Shown: positions 34,387 through 44,666, numbered from the stretch's first letter. The stretch is DNA of 64,000 nucleotides from Ligilactobacillus faecis (GCF_029889745.1 NZ_CP123639.1:1717501-1781500); one strand, 5' to 3'. The notes: a model not told the origin generated them from the sequence alone. Translations and numbers: made by a program.

Positions 34387-36903
34387 CTATACGTATTGTT
34401 GTAAAAATTTGGATACTTTATCTTTTTGAGTGTTGATCAAGCTGATCCGAGCTTTGATCGCATTTTGGTCCATCTTGATCTCACGCGCTAAGTCAGGGCG
34501 TTCTGCCATCGGAGCAAAGAAGGCAGTGAATTCACTGAGATCTTTATCTGAAGCAAAAGTCCGTCCGATCACAGTGAGATAACTTGCAAATTCCATATCG
34601 CCTCCGACAGTTTCTTCGAGCCACGGCCACTCGGTCTTGAACCATGTCCACGCAAGTTCTTTTCCAACTGGGTTAGCTAGCACACCGGCAAACCACATCC
34701 GGAGATCTTGCGGTTTGATGAGTTCGGCATTTTTGAAGTTTTGAATAAGTCTGCTCAATTCTTCTTTTGTCGTAAATGCAACTAACGCTCGTTGCAAGTC
34801 AGTTTTGTAACTACCATCAGTAGCTGTTTGATACTCTTTGAGTAGAGTCGTTAAAAGCTCTGGTGTCCCGAAGTTTACGACTTCATTTTTCAAAACGACA
34901 GCGCGGATATCTGCAGCAAGTTTTTGCCAAGCATCAGTATTTTGCTTAAAGAGTTCGTGTAAAGCTTCGACTGTCTGGTGATCTTTAGCAAAGACGGCTG
35001 TTTGTAAGATAAGTGGACGCAGTAAAGTATCATCAGTTGGTTCACCTGCTTTTTTCGTTAAGCCTAACCGCTTCAAATGAGGAGCACATAATGCAACGCC
35101 AAAGTTTTTCAAGGCTTTTGCATCAGGATCGACAAAGCGTTTTAAGCTAAAGAAGATCTCGTATAAAACGTCATTGACGATAAAGGCTTTTCGTGCTTTA
35201 AAGCTTGGTAAGAGTTCAAGCAACGCATCATAGTCGAGCTGTTGGCCTTTTGCTAGTAAGAAGTTATCTTGCAGAAGCTGAAAGGCTGTGATCGCATCTA
35301 ATTGTTCAACGTGTTCTAAAAGTTCATGGCGTAGCGTCTCATCGTATTTAACGATGTAATGAGCCTCATTTTTTAAGTTGAGTAAAAATGGGCTTGGCAT
35401 GTTAGGATCTTGTTTGGCATCAGCGACGACGAGTGTTTTTTCTGACATCAAAGCCGGTAAGGCGGCGTAGTTGCTCTTTAGTGGGATCTGCCAAAGTTTT
35501 TTTGAAGAGTGCGTTTTGTCATTGAAAAATTGTTGTTGCTCTAAGCGTAAAGCACCGTCAGTAAGCTTGGCCGATACGACCGGATAGCCAGCTTGCTCGA
35601 GCCAAGGGCGCATGATCTGACCGATCGCTTTTCCTGAAGCTTCTTCGAGCGCCTCCCACAGATCAGCCCCCGTAGCATTAGCATATCGGAATTTAGCAAA
35701 ATAGTTTTTCAAGCCGACGCGTAAAGCCTCATCCCCGATCAAAGCCCGGACCATGACTAATAAACGTGAACCTTTAGCGTACACGATCGCCCCGTCAAAG
35801 AGAGAATCGATCTCAGCTGGATCTGCGACCTCAACGTGAACTGGTTGGACGCCTGCTGTAGCATCGCGTTCAAGTGCTAGAGGTGTTTCTGAGATCTGGA
35901 ATGTCTCCCAAATATGCCATTCTGGGAAGAGCGCATCAAGTGCAACGTACATCATCATATTGGCAAAACTTTCATTCAACCAAAGATCATCCCACCACTG
36001 CATCGTGACGAGATCACCGAACCATTGGTGGGCTAACTCGTGTGCGATCACTAAAGCAACCCGTTGTTTGACGGGTAAAGTCGTATTATCGGGATCAACT
36101 AAGAGCAAAGCTTCGCGATATGTCACAAGCCCCCAGTTTTCCATCGCTCCGGCTGAAAAATCAGGCAGAGCGAGTTGATACGAATGAGGGAGCGGATAAG
36201 GAGTTTCATAGTAAGCTTCAAAGAATTCGATCGAGCGTTTCGCCACATCTAAAGCAAAATCGAGTTCTTTTGGTGCATGAGCTTTAGTTGAGAAAGCTCC
36301 GATCGTCACTCCAGAGCTTGTTTTAGTCGTTTTAGCATTCAATTCCCCAAACGCAAAGGCGACAAGATAAGTCGACATCTTTTTAGTTGTTTCAAAATGA
36401 TGGACGCCTGCAACACAGCTAGTCTCGGGCATATTGCTCAAGATGGTTTCTCCTGGGTGTTCATCAAACTTCAATGAAAGAGAAAACGTCGCTTTAGCAG
36501 CGGGTTCATCGACACAGACAAATGCTTGGCGGGCTGCATCTGTTTCAAATTGCGTGCCGATCAGTTGCTTTGTTTCACCGTCAAGTTCATAGTAGGACGG
36601 ATAGATCCCCATCATCGTATCTGTCAGCTTAGCCGAGTAAGTGACTTCGATCACATGCTGTCCTAGCTCTGTATGTAAGATCAAGGCGTCTAAAGCTTCG
36701 TCCAGTTCAAAGAAAGTTGGTTTATTATCGATCAAAACTTCGGTGATCGCTAGATCTTTTTGGTGTAAAGCGATCGTCTGGGCGTTAGCTTCACCAGTCA
36801 CTGTTGTTTTACCGTGAAAAATTTTCTTTTTGCGGTCGATATCTAAAAAGATCTCGTAGTTTGTAGGTTTGAATAGCTCGTAAAAACGGGTAGTTTTATC
36901 CAT
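34387..36903 (-). CDS. pepN: Aminopeptidase N (M1 family)
   Basis: An 838-aa cytosolic zinc aminopeptidase. It has the substrate-binding GAMENWG (about 255-261), zinc motif HELAHQWFGD (about 287-296) with the second zinc Glu in WLNESFANMM 18 residues later, and a C-terminal ERAP1-like helical domain (about 530-838). The length matches lactic acid bacterial PepN (about 840). It releases N-terminal residues from peptides taken up by Opp systems, the last steps of peptide use. The ATG follows gaaggtga. It has its own terminators on both sides. Core-type codon use. Confidence 0.95.
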   Translation of the reverse strand: MDKTTRFYELFKPTNYEIFLDIDRKKKIFHGKTTVTGEANAQTIALHQKDLAITEVLIDNKPTFFELDEALDALILHTELGQHVIEVTYSAKLTDTMMGIYPSYYELDGETKQLIGTQFETDAARQAFVCVDEPAAKATFSLSLKFDEHPGETILSNMPETSCVAGVHHFETTKKMSTYLVAFAFGELNAKTTKTSSGVTIGAFSTKAHAPKELDFALDVAKRSIEFFEAYYETPYPLPHSYQLALPDFSAGAMENWGLVTYREALLLVDPDNTTLPVKQRVALVIAHELAHQWFGDLVTMQWWDDLWLNESFANMMMYVALDALFPEWHIWETFQISETPLALERDATAGVQPVHVEVADPAEIDSLFDGAIVYAKGSRLLVMVRALIGDEALRVGLKNYFAKFRYANATGADLWEALEEASGKAIGQIMRPWLEQAGYPVVSAKLTDGALRLEQQQFFNDKTHSSKKLWQIPLKSNYAALPALMSEKTLVVADAKQDPNMPSPFLLNLKNEAHYIVKYDETLRHELLEHVEQLDAITAFQLLQDNFLLAKGQQLDYDALLELLPSFKARKAFIVNDVLYEIFFSLKRFVDPDAKALKNFGVALCAPHLKRLGLTKKAGEPTDDTLLRPLILQTAVFAKDHQTVEALHELFKQNTDAWQKLAADIRAVVLKNEVVNFGTPELLTTLLKEYQTATDGSYKTDLQRALVAFTTKEELSRLIQNFKNAELIKPQDLRMWFAGVLANPVGKELAWTWFKTEWPWLEETVGGDMEFASYLTVIGRTFASDKDLSEFTAFFAPMAERPDLAREIKMDQNAIKARISLINTQKDKVSKFLQQYV

Positions 36904-36965
36904 CGTGTCACCTTCTTCATTTAGATACGGATATTATAAGCTTTTTTTTAAGAAATTGTAAACAA

Positions 36966-36996
36966 AAAGGCTAGTCCTCACTTAGAAACTAGCCTT
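36966..36996 (-). terminator. Terminator of the mevalonate operon
   Basis: aaggctagt pairs with actagcctt; read on the minus strand it is followed by a T5 tract just after the fni stop. Confidence 0.75.
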
Positions 36997-37000
36997 AATG

Positions 37001-38038
37001 TTAGTAATATTTTTTTAGTTGTGCTTCAAAGCTCAAAAGCTCAGGGGATAAAAGGTAAGGCGCTTGTTGTAATTCGACGATCGAACGACAACCAACTAGC
37101 GCCATCACACTTTTGAGCTCAGCTTTTAAGTTTTCGATCCGTTTGATCAAGCCACCGACATCTTCTTTAAGTAGGATATGCAAAAATTCACCTGAGATCC
37201 CAACGTTATCTGCGCCTAAAGCCAGACATTTGGCGATATCGAGCGCATTTCTGATCCCACCAGAAGCAGTCAAAGAAAAATCAGCGTGGTAAGGTTTAGC
37301 ACCGAGTAAAGTTTCTGCTGTCGTCAAACCAAATCCGGCTAAAAACATATGATCTTTTTCTTTGCGGCGCTCATTTTCGATCGTGATAAAATTTGTTCCA
37401 CCTTTGCCCGAAAGGTCTAAATATTTGACGCCGGCCGCCTTTAATTTAGGTAAAGCTAAAGGCGAGATCCCACCACCGACTTCTTTGACTAAAAGAGGCT
37501 GGGGAAGTTTTGCTTGGACTTCTTTGATATTGTCTAAAGCATAAAAACTCCGATCTCCTTCAGGCATCGTCAGCTCTTGGGCCACATTGACATGGAGTTC
37601 TAAAGCATCAGCTTCTAACATCTCTAAGGCACGTAAACAATTTTCCAAAGAATGTTCTGCGCCTAAATTACTTAAAAGTAACGTCTTAGGACCAGCCAGT
37701 TTGCGCATCTTTTTAAAGCCAGCTTCCGCTTCTGGAAAACGTAAAGCAATACTTTGAGAACCAACTGCTAAAGGTAAGCCAGTTTCTTTTGCGACTTTAG
37801 CTAATTTAAAATTGAGTTTATCTGTTTCTTTACTTCCACCTGTCATCGCATTGATAAAGAAAGGGGCTTCGATCTTTTGACCAAGGAAAGTCGTTGAGAT
37901 ATCGATCTCGTTTAAAGCGATCTCAGGCAATGTTTGGGGGAGCAGACGGACTTGTTCTAGACCATTAGTTGCATTTATTTGATATTGTTTTTCAGCGATA
38001 AAAACATGTTCATCTTTACGATGGGCGTGCTTATCCAT
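37001..38038 (-). CDS. fni: Type 2 isopentenyl-diphosphate delta-isomerase (FMN-dependent)
   Basis: A 345-aa FMN enzyme that interconverts IPP and DMAPP. Seen: RKDEHVFIAEKQ at the N-terminus, FFINAMTGGSKETDKLN, VGSQSIALRFPEAEAGF, LHVNVAQELTMPEGDR and LVKEVGGGISP, plus the phosphate-binding TASGGIRNALDIAKCLALGADNVG. The ATG at 38038 is used: it follows a perfect aaaggaggtgg, whereas the frame open upstream lies inside mvaK2. It overlaps mvaK2 by 8 bases and is the last gene of the mevalonate operon. Confidence 0.95.
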   Translation of the reverse strand: MDKHAHRKDEHVFIAEKQYQINATNGLEQVRLLPQTLPEIALNEIDISTTFLGQKIEAPFFINAMTGGSKETDKLNFKLAKVAKETGLPLAVGSQSIALRFPEAEAGFKKMRKLAGPKTLLLSNLGAEHSLENCLRALEMLEADALELHVNVAQELTMPEGDRSFYALDNIKEVQAKLPQPLLVKEVGGGISPLALPKLKAAGVKYLDLSGKGGTNFITIENERRKEKDHMFLAGFGLTTAETLLGAKPYHADFSLTASGGIRNALDIAKCLALGADNVGISGEFLHILLKEDVGGLIKRIENLKAELKSVMALVGCRSIVELQQAPYLLSPELLSFEAQLKKYY

Positions 38039-39119
38039 TGGCTCCACCTCCTTTAGCAGTATAGACATTGATCAAAAGTGGGGTGATATCGAGTTTTTTC
38101 CATGTTTGATAAAGCTCTTTATAAGGTAGACTTTTATCGACTATTGCGATCCCACAATCGCCACCACCAGCGCCCGAAGTTTTAGCTTGACCGCCAAAAG
38201 TTTGAGTACTTGTGATCAAAGCTCGTAATACAGGCGTTTCGATCGGAGTTTGTGTCAACTGAGCTAGACCTTGTAAAAGTTGGCGGTTATGTGCGATCTC
38301 AGCTTGAAAGGCCTCCAAAGAATCAGTCTCACATGCGTGGATCATCTTTTCGACACACTCTTTACTAGCTTGCAAAAATTGGGCATACGTCAAGGATGAA
38401 TTTTTCTTTGAGTGGTCGACTTGATCGACTAATTTAGCAGTCGACGCTGGCGTTTTTGTCCAACCGATCAATAACCGCAAAGCACTTGGAGGTGTTAAAC
38501 GCTTGATCTTTAGTTTCGGCCAGGGACGGTGCAAAAGTTCATTTAAAGAATATTGTTCTAAAGCTTTTAAAAGCCAGGAGCGATCGCAAGAATAGTAGGC
38601 GAGCCAACCGGTGAAACTACTGGCGGCAATATCCCCAAGTGAACCATTTTTTTGGACTGAGTAATGCGCTAAGGCTGCTAATTTAAAAGTTTCAAGTGCA
38701 GTGAGCGTGACTCCATAAAAGGCAGCGATAGCTTTGACGGTTGCCACCGTCACTGCCGCTGAAGAACCAAGACCGTACTTTTTGCCGTCTGGGCTATCAA
38801 GATCGCTGTCAAAATGTAATGTGAAATGTTTTAATGTGATACCTTGTTCAGAGAGGTAACGTTCAGTAAAGTCTAAGGCAGTCGTCACATAGGCAAATTC
38901 TTTTGTATCACCTAGAAAATGAGCTTGACCGTCAACATGGTGCCACGTCACTTTTTTAGTGGGGAGTTGCCTAGAAGTGATCTCGCCACCTTGCTCAGCT
39001 TCTTTGATCTTGGCATAGACGAACTGATCGACTGCAATTAAAAGGGCAGGGTGACCTGATTTGACTACAGCATATTCACCTGCGATATAAAGTTTTCCAG
39101 GAGCTTTGACAGTAAGCAA
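38031..39119 (-). CDS. mvaK2: Phosphomevalonate kinase (GHMP family)
   Basis: A 362-aa GHMP kinase: APGKLYIAGEYAVV at the N-terminus, the ATP loop GKKYGLGSSAAVTVATV (about 105-121) and the C-terminal motif KTSGAGGGDCGIAIV. It phosphorylates mevalonate 5-phosphate to the diphosphate. The start is TTG, 9 bases after aaagga in the 3' end of mvaD. It lies 4 bases from mvaD and overlaps fni, so the four genes form one translationally coupled operon. Confidence 0.93.
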   Translation of the reverse strand: MLTVKAPGKLYIAGEYAVVKSGHPALLIAVDQFVYAKIKEAEQGGEITSRQLPTKKVTWHHVDGQAHFLGDTKEFAYVTTALDFTERYLSEQGITLKHFTLHFDSDLDSPDGKKYGLGSSAAVTVATVKAIAAFYGVTLTALETFKLAALAHYSVQKNGSLGDIAASSFTGWLAYYSCDRSWLLKALEQYSLNELLHRPWPKLKIKRLTPPSALRLLIGWTKTPASTAKLVDQVDHSKKNSSLTYAQFLQASKECVEKMIHACETDSLEAFQAEIAHNRQLLQGLAQLTQTPIETPVLRALITSTQTFGGQAKTSGAGGGDCGIAIVDKSLPYKELYQTWKKLDITPLLINVYTAKGGGANG

Positions 39120-39123
39120 AAGA

Positions 39124-40101
39124 TCAATTCCTTTCTAAGAGCGTTGCTCCAGGGCCTGGAGCGGAGACTAAAAGTTGCTCTGCTCTAAAATGTTGTTTTA
39201 ATTTAGCTAAGATCGTCTCGAGATCTTGACCTTGACAGATAACTTTGACGTTTGGACCAGCATCCATCGTATAGTAACAAGCGATCCCATCTGCGCGTAA
39301 TTGTTCGACAGCTTGCATCGCTTCTAAGCTTTCTGGTTCAAAGTAGTTGAAATGCGGATCAGCACTGAGATTTAGGGCGTGCATCTTCATCGCACTTTTC
39401 TCAGCTAAAGTTCCCATTTTGACAAAATCTTCTTGCAAGATCGCATCTTTGATCAAAGCGAGATCTTGTTCGGTACTTTCGACCCAAGCTGGGTAATATG
39501 GAGAAGTTTGGACGACATGTTGCATCCCAAAACGCGAGGAGATCTTCTTTTTAGCAGCGTTGATCACGATCGCGATCATTTTGATATCCCAAGTCGGCGC
39601 TTCGATAAAAGGTTTAGCAAAAGAACTCTGATCATCATCGCCTTTTTGCCATTCGACAAAACCACCATAGATCGAACGACAGGCTGAACCCGATCCACGT
39701 CGTGCTAAACGTGAAAGTTCAGTCTTATTTAATTTAAGCCCGGCAGCTGTGCTAGCAGCTAACGCTAAAGCAGCATAAGCTGAAGCAGAAGAGGCTAGTC
39801 CAGCCATCGTTGGGACATGGTTGACTGAAATGACTCGGGCGGGCAGATCTAAGCCACTTTTTTGGCGGACTAGATCAAGAAAGGCACTGACTTTTGTCGC
39901 TTCACAGGCTTTACCATTCAAAGAAAAGTGATCTTTTGTCAAATTCTCATCAAATTGGACTGTCGTATCGGTATAAAAGTGATCAAGTGTCAAAGAAAGT
40001 GAACTATTTTGGGGAATGATCAATTTTTCGTCTTTTTTGCCCCAATATTTGATGAGCGCGATATTTGTATGAGCGCGCGCTGTTATTTTAGCAGTTTGCA
40101 T
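39124..40101 (-). CDS. mvaD: Diphosphomevalonate decarboxylase
   Basis: A 325-aa GHMP-superfamily enzyme converting mevalonate diphosphate to IPP with ATP. Seen: ARAHTNIALIKYWGKKDEKL, PQNSSLSLTLD, MAGLASSASAYAALALA and ARRGSGSACRSIYGGFVEW, with the family's MDAGPNVKVICQ near the C-terminus. The ATG at 40101 (MQTAKITARA) is preferred over the longer open frame because it follows gaaagga and the extension lies in mvaK1. It overlaps mvaK1 by 14 bases. Confidence 0.95.
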   Translation of the reverse strand: MQTAKITARAHTNIALIKYWGKKDEKLIIPQNSSLSLTLDHFYTDTTVQFDENLTKDHFSLNGKACEATKVSAFLDLVRQKSGLDLPARVISVNHVPTMAGLASSASAYAALALAASTAAGLKLNKTELSRLARRGSGSACRSIYGGFVEWQKGDDDQSSFAKPFIEAPTWDIKMIAIVINAAKKKISSRFGMQHVVQTSPYYPAWVESTEQDLALIKDAILQEDFVKMGTLAEKSAMKMHALNLSADPHFNYFEPESLEAMQAVEQLRADGIACYYTMDAGPNVKVICQGQDLETILAKLKQHFRAEQLLVSAPGPGATLLERN

Positions 40102-41059
40102 AGTCAGTTCCTTTCTCTTGTGACAAAGGTTCGATCCACGCTGAGATCGCACCATTTTCAAGTAAAATTTGGGCTAAATGTTTAGCTTCGGCTTGATCAG
40201 AGACTAAGCAGATAAAGCAGCCTCCACGACCGCCCCCAGTCAATTTTGCGCCTAAAGCACCACTTTCTTTAGCAAGGGCGATCAGTTCGTCAAGTTTAGC
40301 GTTACTTACACCAAGTGCTTTCAAATGGCTTTGTGCCTGATCTAACAGTTGACCAAGTCCGATGACGTCATTTGTGGCTAAGGCTACTTTAGCTTTATGA
40401 GCTAAGGCGCCTAACGCATCTAAATGAGCGGCCGTTTTTTCATGATCATTTTGGAGCGCTTCTTTGACAGCTAAGATCGCTTCAGAAGTCTGACCTTTGA
40501 TCCCGCTATCGCAGATCACAAGGTAAGCATCCATTGCGATCGGGATCGAGGTGATCTCTTGGTCACGGATCAGCCAGATCGGTGTTTCAGAGGCACTTGT
40601 CGCTGCATCGAGACCACTTGGATTTTTATGGGTTTCTTTTTCAGCGATATTAGCTAGACTAAGGAGCTTTGTATGCTCAAGGGGAAAGTTGAGTAGTTGG
40701 GCTAAAGCCCGGACGATCGCGATCGCAACTGAAGCAGACGAACCCATCCCGCGTTCGATCGGAAGCTCACTTTCAACTTTTAAAGTTAGACCTTGAGTAC
40801 TGTTATTTTGCACTAAAATGTATTCGACTAAACGTTTGATCCCGTTCATAAATGGTGGGACTTGTGCGAGTGGTCCCGTATAATAACGACTTTCTAAGAT
40901 CAGTTGATCATCATTTCGAAAACTTGCTTGGACTGTTGTTTTTAAAGTTTTTAAAGGTAAAGCGATCGCTGGATGTCCGTAAACAACAGAATGTTCACCA
41001 AGCAAAATGATCTTTGCATGACTAGTCCCAAGACCAAGTTTTTTTCTAGTATCGATCAA
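40088..41059 (-). CDS. mvaK1: Mevalonate kinase
   Basis: A 323-aa GHMP kinase, first gene of the mevalonate operon. Seen: HAKIILLGEHSVVYGHPAIALPL (about 14-36), the ATP loop PIERGMGSSASVAIAIVRAL and KLTGGGRGGCFICLV near the C-terminus. It phosphorylates mevalonate. The start is TTG at 41059, 9 bases after aaagga; no better ATG exists in frame. The promoter lies about 90 bases upstream. Confidence 0.93.
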   Translation of the reverse strand: MIDTRKKLGLGTSHAKIILLGEHSVVYGHPAIALPLKTLKTTVQASFRNDDQLILESRYYTGPLAQVPPFMNGIKRLVEYILVQNNSTQGLTLKVESELPIERGMGSSASVAIAIVRALAQLLNFPLEHTKLLSLANIAEKETHKNPSGLDAATSASETPIWLIRDQEITSIPIAMDAYLVICDSGIKGQTSEAILAVKEALQNDHEKTAAHLDALGALAHKAKVALATNDVIGLGQLLDQAQSHLKALGVSNAKLDELIALAKESGALGAKLTGGGRGGCFICLVSDQAEAKHLAQILLENGAISAWIEPLSQEKGTDYANC

Positions 41060-41148
41060 AGGAGAGCATCCTTTCTAATATTTATCTTTACGTAAAAATA
41101 CCATGAAGGTACGTCCAACTTAAATAATAGTTGAAACGGTCAAACTAA

Positions 41149-41177
41149 ATTATACCTGTTTCGTGGCTTGGCTACAA
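41149..41177 (-). promoter_or_regulatory. Promoter of the mevalonate operon
   Basis: On the minus strand TTGTAG (41177-41172), a 17-base spacer and TATAAT (41154-41149), with a leader of about 85 bases before the mvaK1 TTG. The divergent dinG gene starts 90 bases away. Confidence 0.7.
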
Positions 41178-41266
41178 GGGAACTTCTTCTTAGAACATCC
41201 CGCCAAAAACATGTGAGAGTGTGGTAAAATTGTTTTCAGAAACGATTTATTTAAAGCGGTGATGAT

Positions 41267-44071
41267 ATGACTAAGTCAAAAACTTATGCAGTAGTCGATC
41301 TGGAGATGACAAACCCAACTTTAGATGGTAGTGGTCGGATCATCCAGTTTAGCTGCACTTTTATTGAAAAGGGACAGATCACAGATACATTTAGTACTTT
41401 GATCGATCCTCAATTACCGATCCCACCTGAAGTTCAAAAACTTACAGGGATCAATAATAATGATGTTCGCAAAGCACCGTTATTTATCGATGTTGCTGAA
41501 ACGATCTATGCGTTATTACAAGATACAGTTTTTGTAGCGCATAATATCATGCAAGATTATCGCTTTTTAAATGCCGAACTAGAACGTGCAGGTTTTCCGC
41601 CTTTAGAGTTAAAAGGGATCGATACTGTCCAATTAGCGCAGATCTTATTGCCAACACTCCCGTCCTATCGGTTAGTCGATCTAGGTAAGTATCTCGGGAT
41701 CGAACATGATCGGCCTCATCAAGCAGATAGTGATACATATGTGACAGCCGAGCTCTTCTTACTTTTACAAAAACGCGCCCAAAAATTACCGGTCGAAACT
41801 TTAGCTAAGCTCTGTCAGCTGAGCAGTGCTTTGATCTATGATACGGCTGATTTCTTCAAAGAAGCGTATCGAATCAAGAAAAAAAGTGGAAGTCCACTCT
41901 CGCATGAGTTGATGCAAGTTGAAGAGCTGATCATCAGGCGTCCTAGCTTTGTAGCGAAAAGTGAACGCCCCTTAGCGTTTCCTAAAACAAAAGCAGAACA
42001 AAAAGAACTTTTTTCAGGGGTGATCGAATGGCGCAAAGAACAAGTCAACTTGATGGAAACGATCGCGACCTTTTTAGATTCTAAAGAAGAAAAGCAATTA
42101 TTGATCGAAGCACCAACGGGGATGGGCAAAACTTTAGGCTATTTGATCCCAGCTGCTTATACAGCGACTAAAAACAAACGTATCGTGCTCAGTACAGCAA
42201 CGACTGCTTTACAAATGCAGTTAGCCGATGAGATCAAACAAACACTGACGACGTTGTTGCCTTTTGAAGTCGAGACTGTCATTTTAAAAGGTAATCAACA
42301 TTACCTAGACCTTGATAAATTTTGGCGTTCTCTCAGTCAACCATATAACAATAATTCGCGTTTATTGCAAATGAAGATCTTAGTGTGGCTTTTGCAGACA
42401 AAGACCGGTGATCTAGATGAATTACGCTTGACGACCCAGCAAGATCCGCTTTTTGAAAATGTTGCTCATACTGGTGTCTTAGGGCTCGATAAAGCCAGTT
42501 CCTTTTACAGTGTCGATTATTTGCGCTTACGAGCGATCGCACAAAAAAATGCGACGTTTTTAGTTACAAATCATGCTTATCTGTTGAACCACGCGTCTGA
42601 ATTGGAGACAGATGAATTTGAGTTGATCGTAGACGAAGCTCAAAATCTCCCGCAAGCAGTCATCAAAAATGTGCAGCAAGTACTTGATTTTGATGAGATC
42701 AAGATCTTGAGCGATAGTTTGTTAGTCAAGATGGAATCTAAAGTTTCCTTTTCCTTTGCACAACTCATCGAGCAAAAATTTGTGACACAAGAGCAATACC
42801 GGCGATTCCAAAAAAATGTGCAGGTCTTGGATCACGTCACTTGGGAGTTGAGACAGCGCTTTATCGAACGCTTTTTACGTTTGAGAAGTGCTGGGATCAT
42901 AGAATGCCCCCTTTCAAAGAAACGTTTTTTAGGGTTTCTCAAAGAAAATATCGGACTGATCACTAAGATCACTAAAGCGCACATGGCGTTTTTACAAGAT
43001 ATCGTAGCGTTCAAACAACTATTTTTTACTGCTACTAGAACAAAACAACTCGCACAAACGGCAGAGCTATATCTTTTAGATTTTTTTAAACTAGCCGATC
43101 AACTAGCCACAAGTTTTTTGGCTTGGGCCAATCTTTCCTTTGAAAAACTTGAGACAAGTACAGATCAACAACTTATTTGGCTCAGTTTGGCATCACAAGA
43201 GACTGCCCACTTACGCCTTCATTTTAGCTATTTGGAAGGAGGCGACTTTTTAAAGCAAAATATTTATCGTAAGTTCCAGCATACGATCTTTTTAGGGGCT
43301 GGTCTCTTTACAAAAGAGACGCGCGCCTATACGTTACGGCAGCTAGATCTGCCAAAAGAGACGCGTTTACTGAATTTCAAGAGTTCCTTTGACTATGAAA
43401 AGCAAGCTACGGCCTTTCTGGTAAAAGATGCGCCTAATGTCTTGCAAACACCTCCTGATCTTTATTTAGACTATTTGGCTCAGACATTGGCAGAATTGAC
43501 AACGACAAATAAATGTCAAACGATGATCTTATTTAATTCGTTAGATGAGATCACTAAAGTCTATGACCGCTTAGCCACATTGGGTCTGACAAAAGAAAGA
43601 GAAATCTTAGCTCAAGGTGTGAATGGTAGTCCTGAAAAGCTCAAGAAACGGTTTGTATTAGACCAAGATAAAAAGGCGATCTTACTTGCAACAGGAACAT
43701 TTTTTGAAGGAGTCGATCTGCCTGAAAAGTTGTTAGAGTTACTAGTGATCGTACGTTTACCTTTCCAAGCACCAAACACTTTGTTTAATCAAGTGCGCTA
43801 TGAAAGGGCAAAAGAAAAAGGCTTAGATCCATTTTGGAATATCACAGTCCCAGAAGCTGTTTTACGCTTGAAACAAGGCTTTGGCCGTTTGATCCGAACG
43901 CCAAATGATAAAGGCGCGTTTGTTTTATTGGATGAACGGATCTTATCTAAAAGTTATGGTAGCGAATTTATGCAGGTCTTTCCTGAAAAATTACCAATCA
44001 AAGTTGTTTTAACAAAAGAGCTAAGTGCACAAGTCAAGGACTTTTTAGCGCTAGCAAAAGAAAATTTTTAA
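41267..44071 (+). CDS. dinG: DinG-family helicase with N-terminal DEDDh exonuclease domain
   Basis: A 934-aa protein. The N-terminal DnaQ-like 3'-5' exonuclease domain (about 1-170) has VVDLEMTNP, HNIMQDYRFLNAEL and PHQADSDT. An XPD-like superfamily 2 helicase follows: Walker A APTGMGKT (about 281-288), ELIVDEAQNLP (about 452-462, DEAQ in place of DEAH) and C-terminal GTFFEGVDLPEKLL and RLKQGFGRLIRT. No Cys cluster for an Fe-S site is evident, as in Firmicutes DinG, where the exonuclease domain is characteristic. It takes part in DNA repair/recombination. It leads the dinG-tseB-aspB-asnS cluster conserved in Bacilli. Confidence 0.93.
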   Translation: MTKSKTYAVVDLEMTNPTLDGSGRIIQFSCTFIEKGQITDTFSTLIDPQLPIPPEVQKLTGINNNDVRKAPLFIDVAETIYALLQDTVFVAHNIMQDYRFLNAELERAGFPPLELKGIDTVQLAQILLPTLPSYRLVDLGKYLGIEHDRPHQADSDTYVTAELFLLLQKRAQKLPVETLAKLCQLSSALIYDTADFFKEAYRIKKKSGSPLSHELMQVEELIIRRPSFVAKSERPLAFPKTKAEQKELFSGVIEWRKEQVNLMETIATFLDSKEEKQLLIEAPTGMGKTLGYLIPAAYTATKNKRIVLSTATTALQMQLADEIKQTLTTLLPFEVETVILKGNQHYLDLDKFWRSLSQPYNNNSRLLQMKILVWLLQTKTGDLDELRLTTQQDPLFENVAHTGVLGLDKASSFYSVDYLRLRAIAQKNATFLVTNHAYLLNHASELETDEFELIVDEAQNLPQAVIKNVQQVLDFDEIKILSDSLLVKMESKVSFSFAQLIEQKFVTQEQYRRFQKNVQVLDHVTWELRQRFIERFLRLRSAGIIECPLSKKRFLGFLKENIGLITKITKAHMAFLQDIVAFKQLFFTATRTKQLAQTAELYLLDFFKLADQLATSFLAWANLSFEKLETSTDQQLIWLSLASQETAHLRLHFSYLEGGDFLKQNIYRKFQHTIFLGAGLFTKETRAYTLRQLDLPKETRLLNFKSSFDYEKQATAFLVKDAPNVLQTPPDLYLDYLAQTLAELTTTNKCQTMILFNSLDEITKVYDRLATLGLTKEREILAQGVNGSPEKLKKRFVLDQDKKAILLATGTFFEGVDLPEKLLELLVIVRLPFQAPNTLFNQVRYERAKEKGLDPFWNITVPEAVLRLKQGFGRLIRTPNDKGAFVLLDERILSKSYGSEFMQVFPEKLPIKVVLTKELSAQVKDFLALAKENF

Positions 44072-44146
44072 AATAGGTGGTAAACTTGGTATAATTGAAA
44101 TTAGCTAGGTAATTTTATTAAGTATATAAGGGTGAAAGATATATCA

Positions 44147-44644
44147 ATGGAAAGAAAAATGCGAAGTAGGAAACGTTCCAAGCGGTTACGCATAGTTGGC
44201 GGGATCAGCGCTGTTTTATGTGTGATCTTTGTACTTTACAGCCTGGCAGTCTCACCAATGAGAAGAGCTCATGACCAAGCTTTTGAGCTTGCGCAAAAAT
44301 ACGCGTCGTTAAAAGATGATGAAAAATTCTATCACTACAACCGAACGCAAACGTACTATACACTTTTAGGAACAAACAAAAAAGGCCAAAAGATCTATGT
44401 GATCGTGGCGCAAAACGGTAAGAAGATCAATATTTACCAAAAAAATGAAGGAGTCAGTGAAGCTAAAGCAAAAGAGGTGGTCAAAAGTTCAGATAAAGTC
44501 AAAAAGATCACGCATGTGGCGCTAGGACTTCACAAAAATAAACCTACTTGGGAAGTCAGTTATTTAAATCAATATGGAAATTTATGTTATGACTTGCTTG
44601 ATTTCAAATCGGGTAAGATCATCAAAACGATCCAAAACATTTAA
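44147..44644 (+). CDS. TseB/YpmB-like protein (DUF5590), cell-wall elongation regulator type
   Basis: A 165-aa membrane-anchored protein: basic N-terminus (MRSRKRSKRLR), one transmembrane helix (about 19-39) and an extracytoplasmic domain with HYNRTQTYYTLLGTNKKGQK and PTWEVSYLNQYGNLCYDLLDF. The gene order dinG-ypmB-aspB-asnS is that of Bacillus, where YpmB/TseB is a cofactor of the class A/B penicillin-binding protein system. The ATG at 44147 is favoured over a GTG five codons upstream, which lies in the purine-rich ribosome binding region (aagggtgaaag). Confidence 0.8.
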   Translation: MERKMRSRKRSKRLRIVGGISAVLCVIFVLYSLAVSPMRRAHDQAFELAQKYASLKDDEKFYHYNRTQTYYTLLGTNKKGQKIYVIVAQNGKKINIYQKNEGVSEAKAKEVVKSSDKVKKITHVALGLHKNKPTWEVSYLNQYGNLCYDLLDFKSGKIIKTIQNI

Positions 44645-44666
44645 CGATCAAGGGGGATTTTTATAG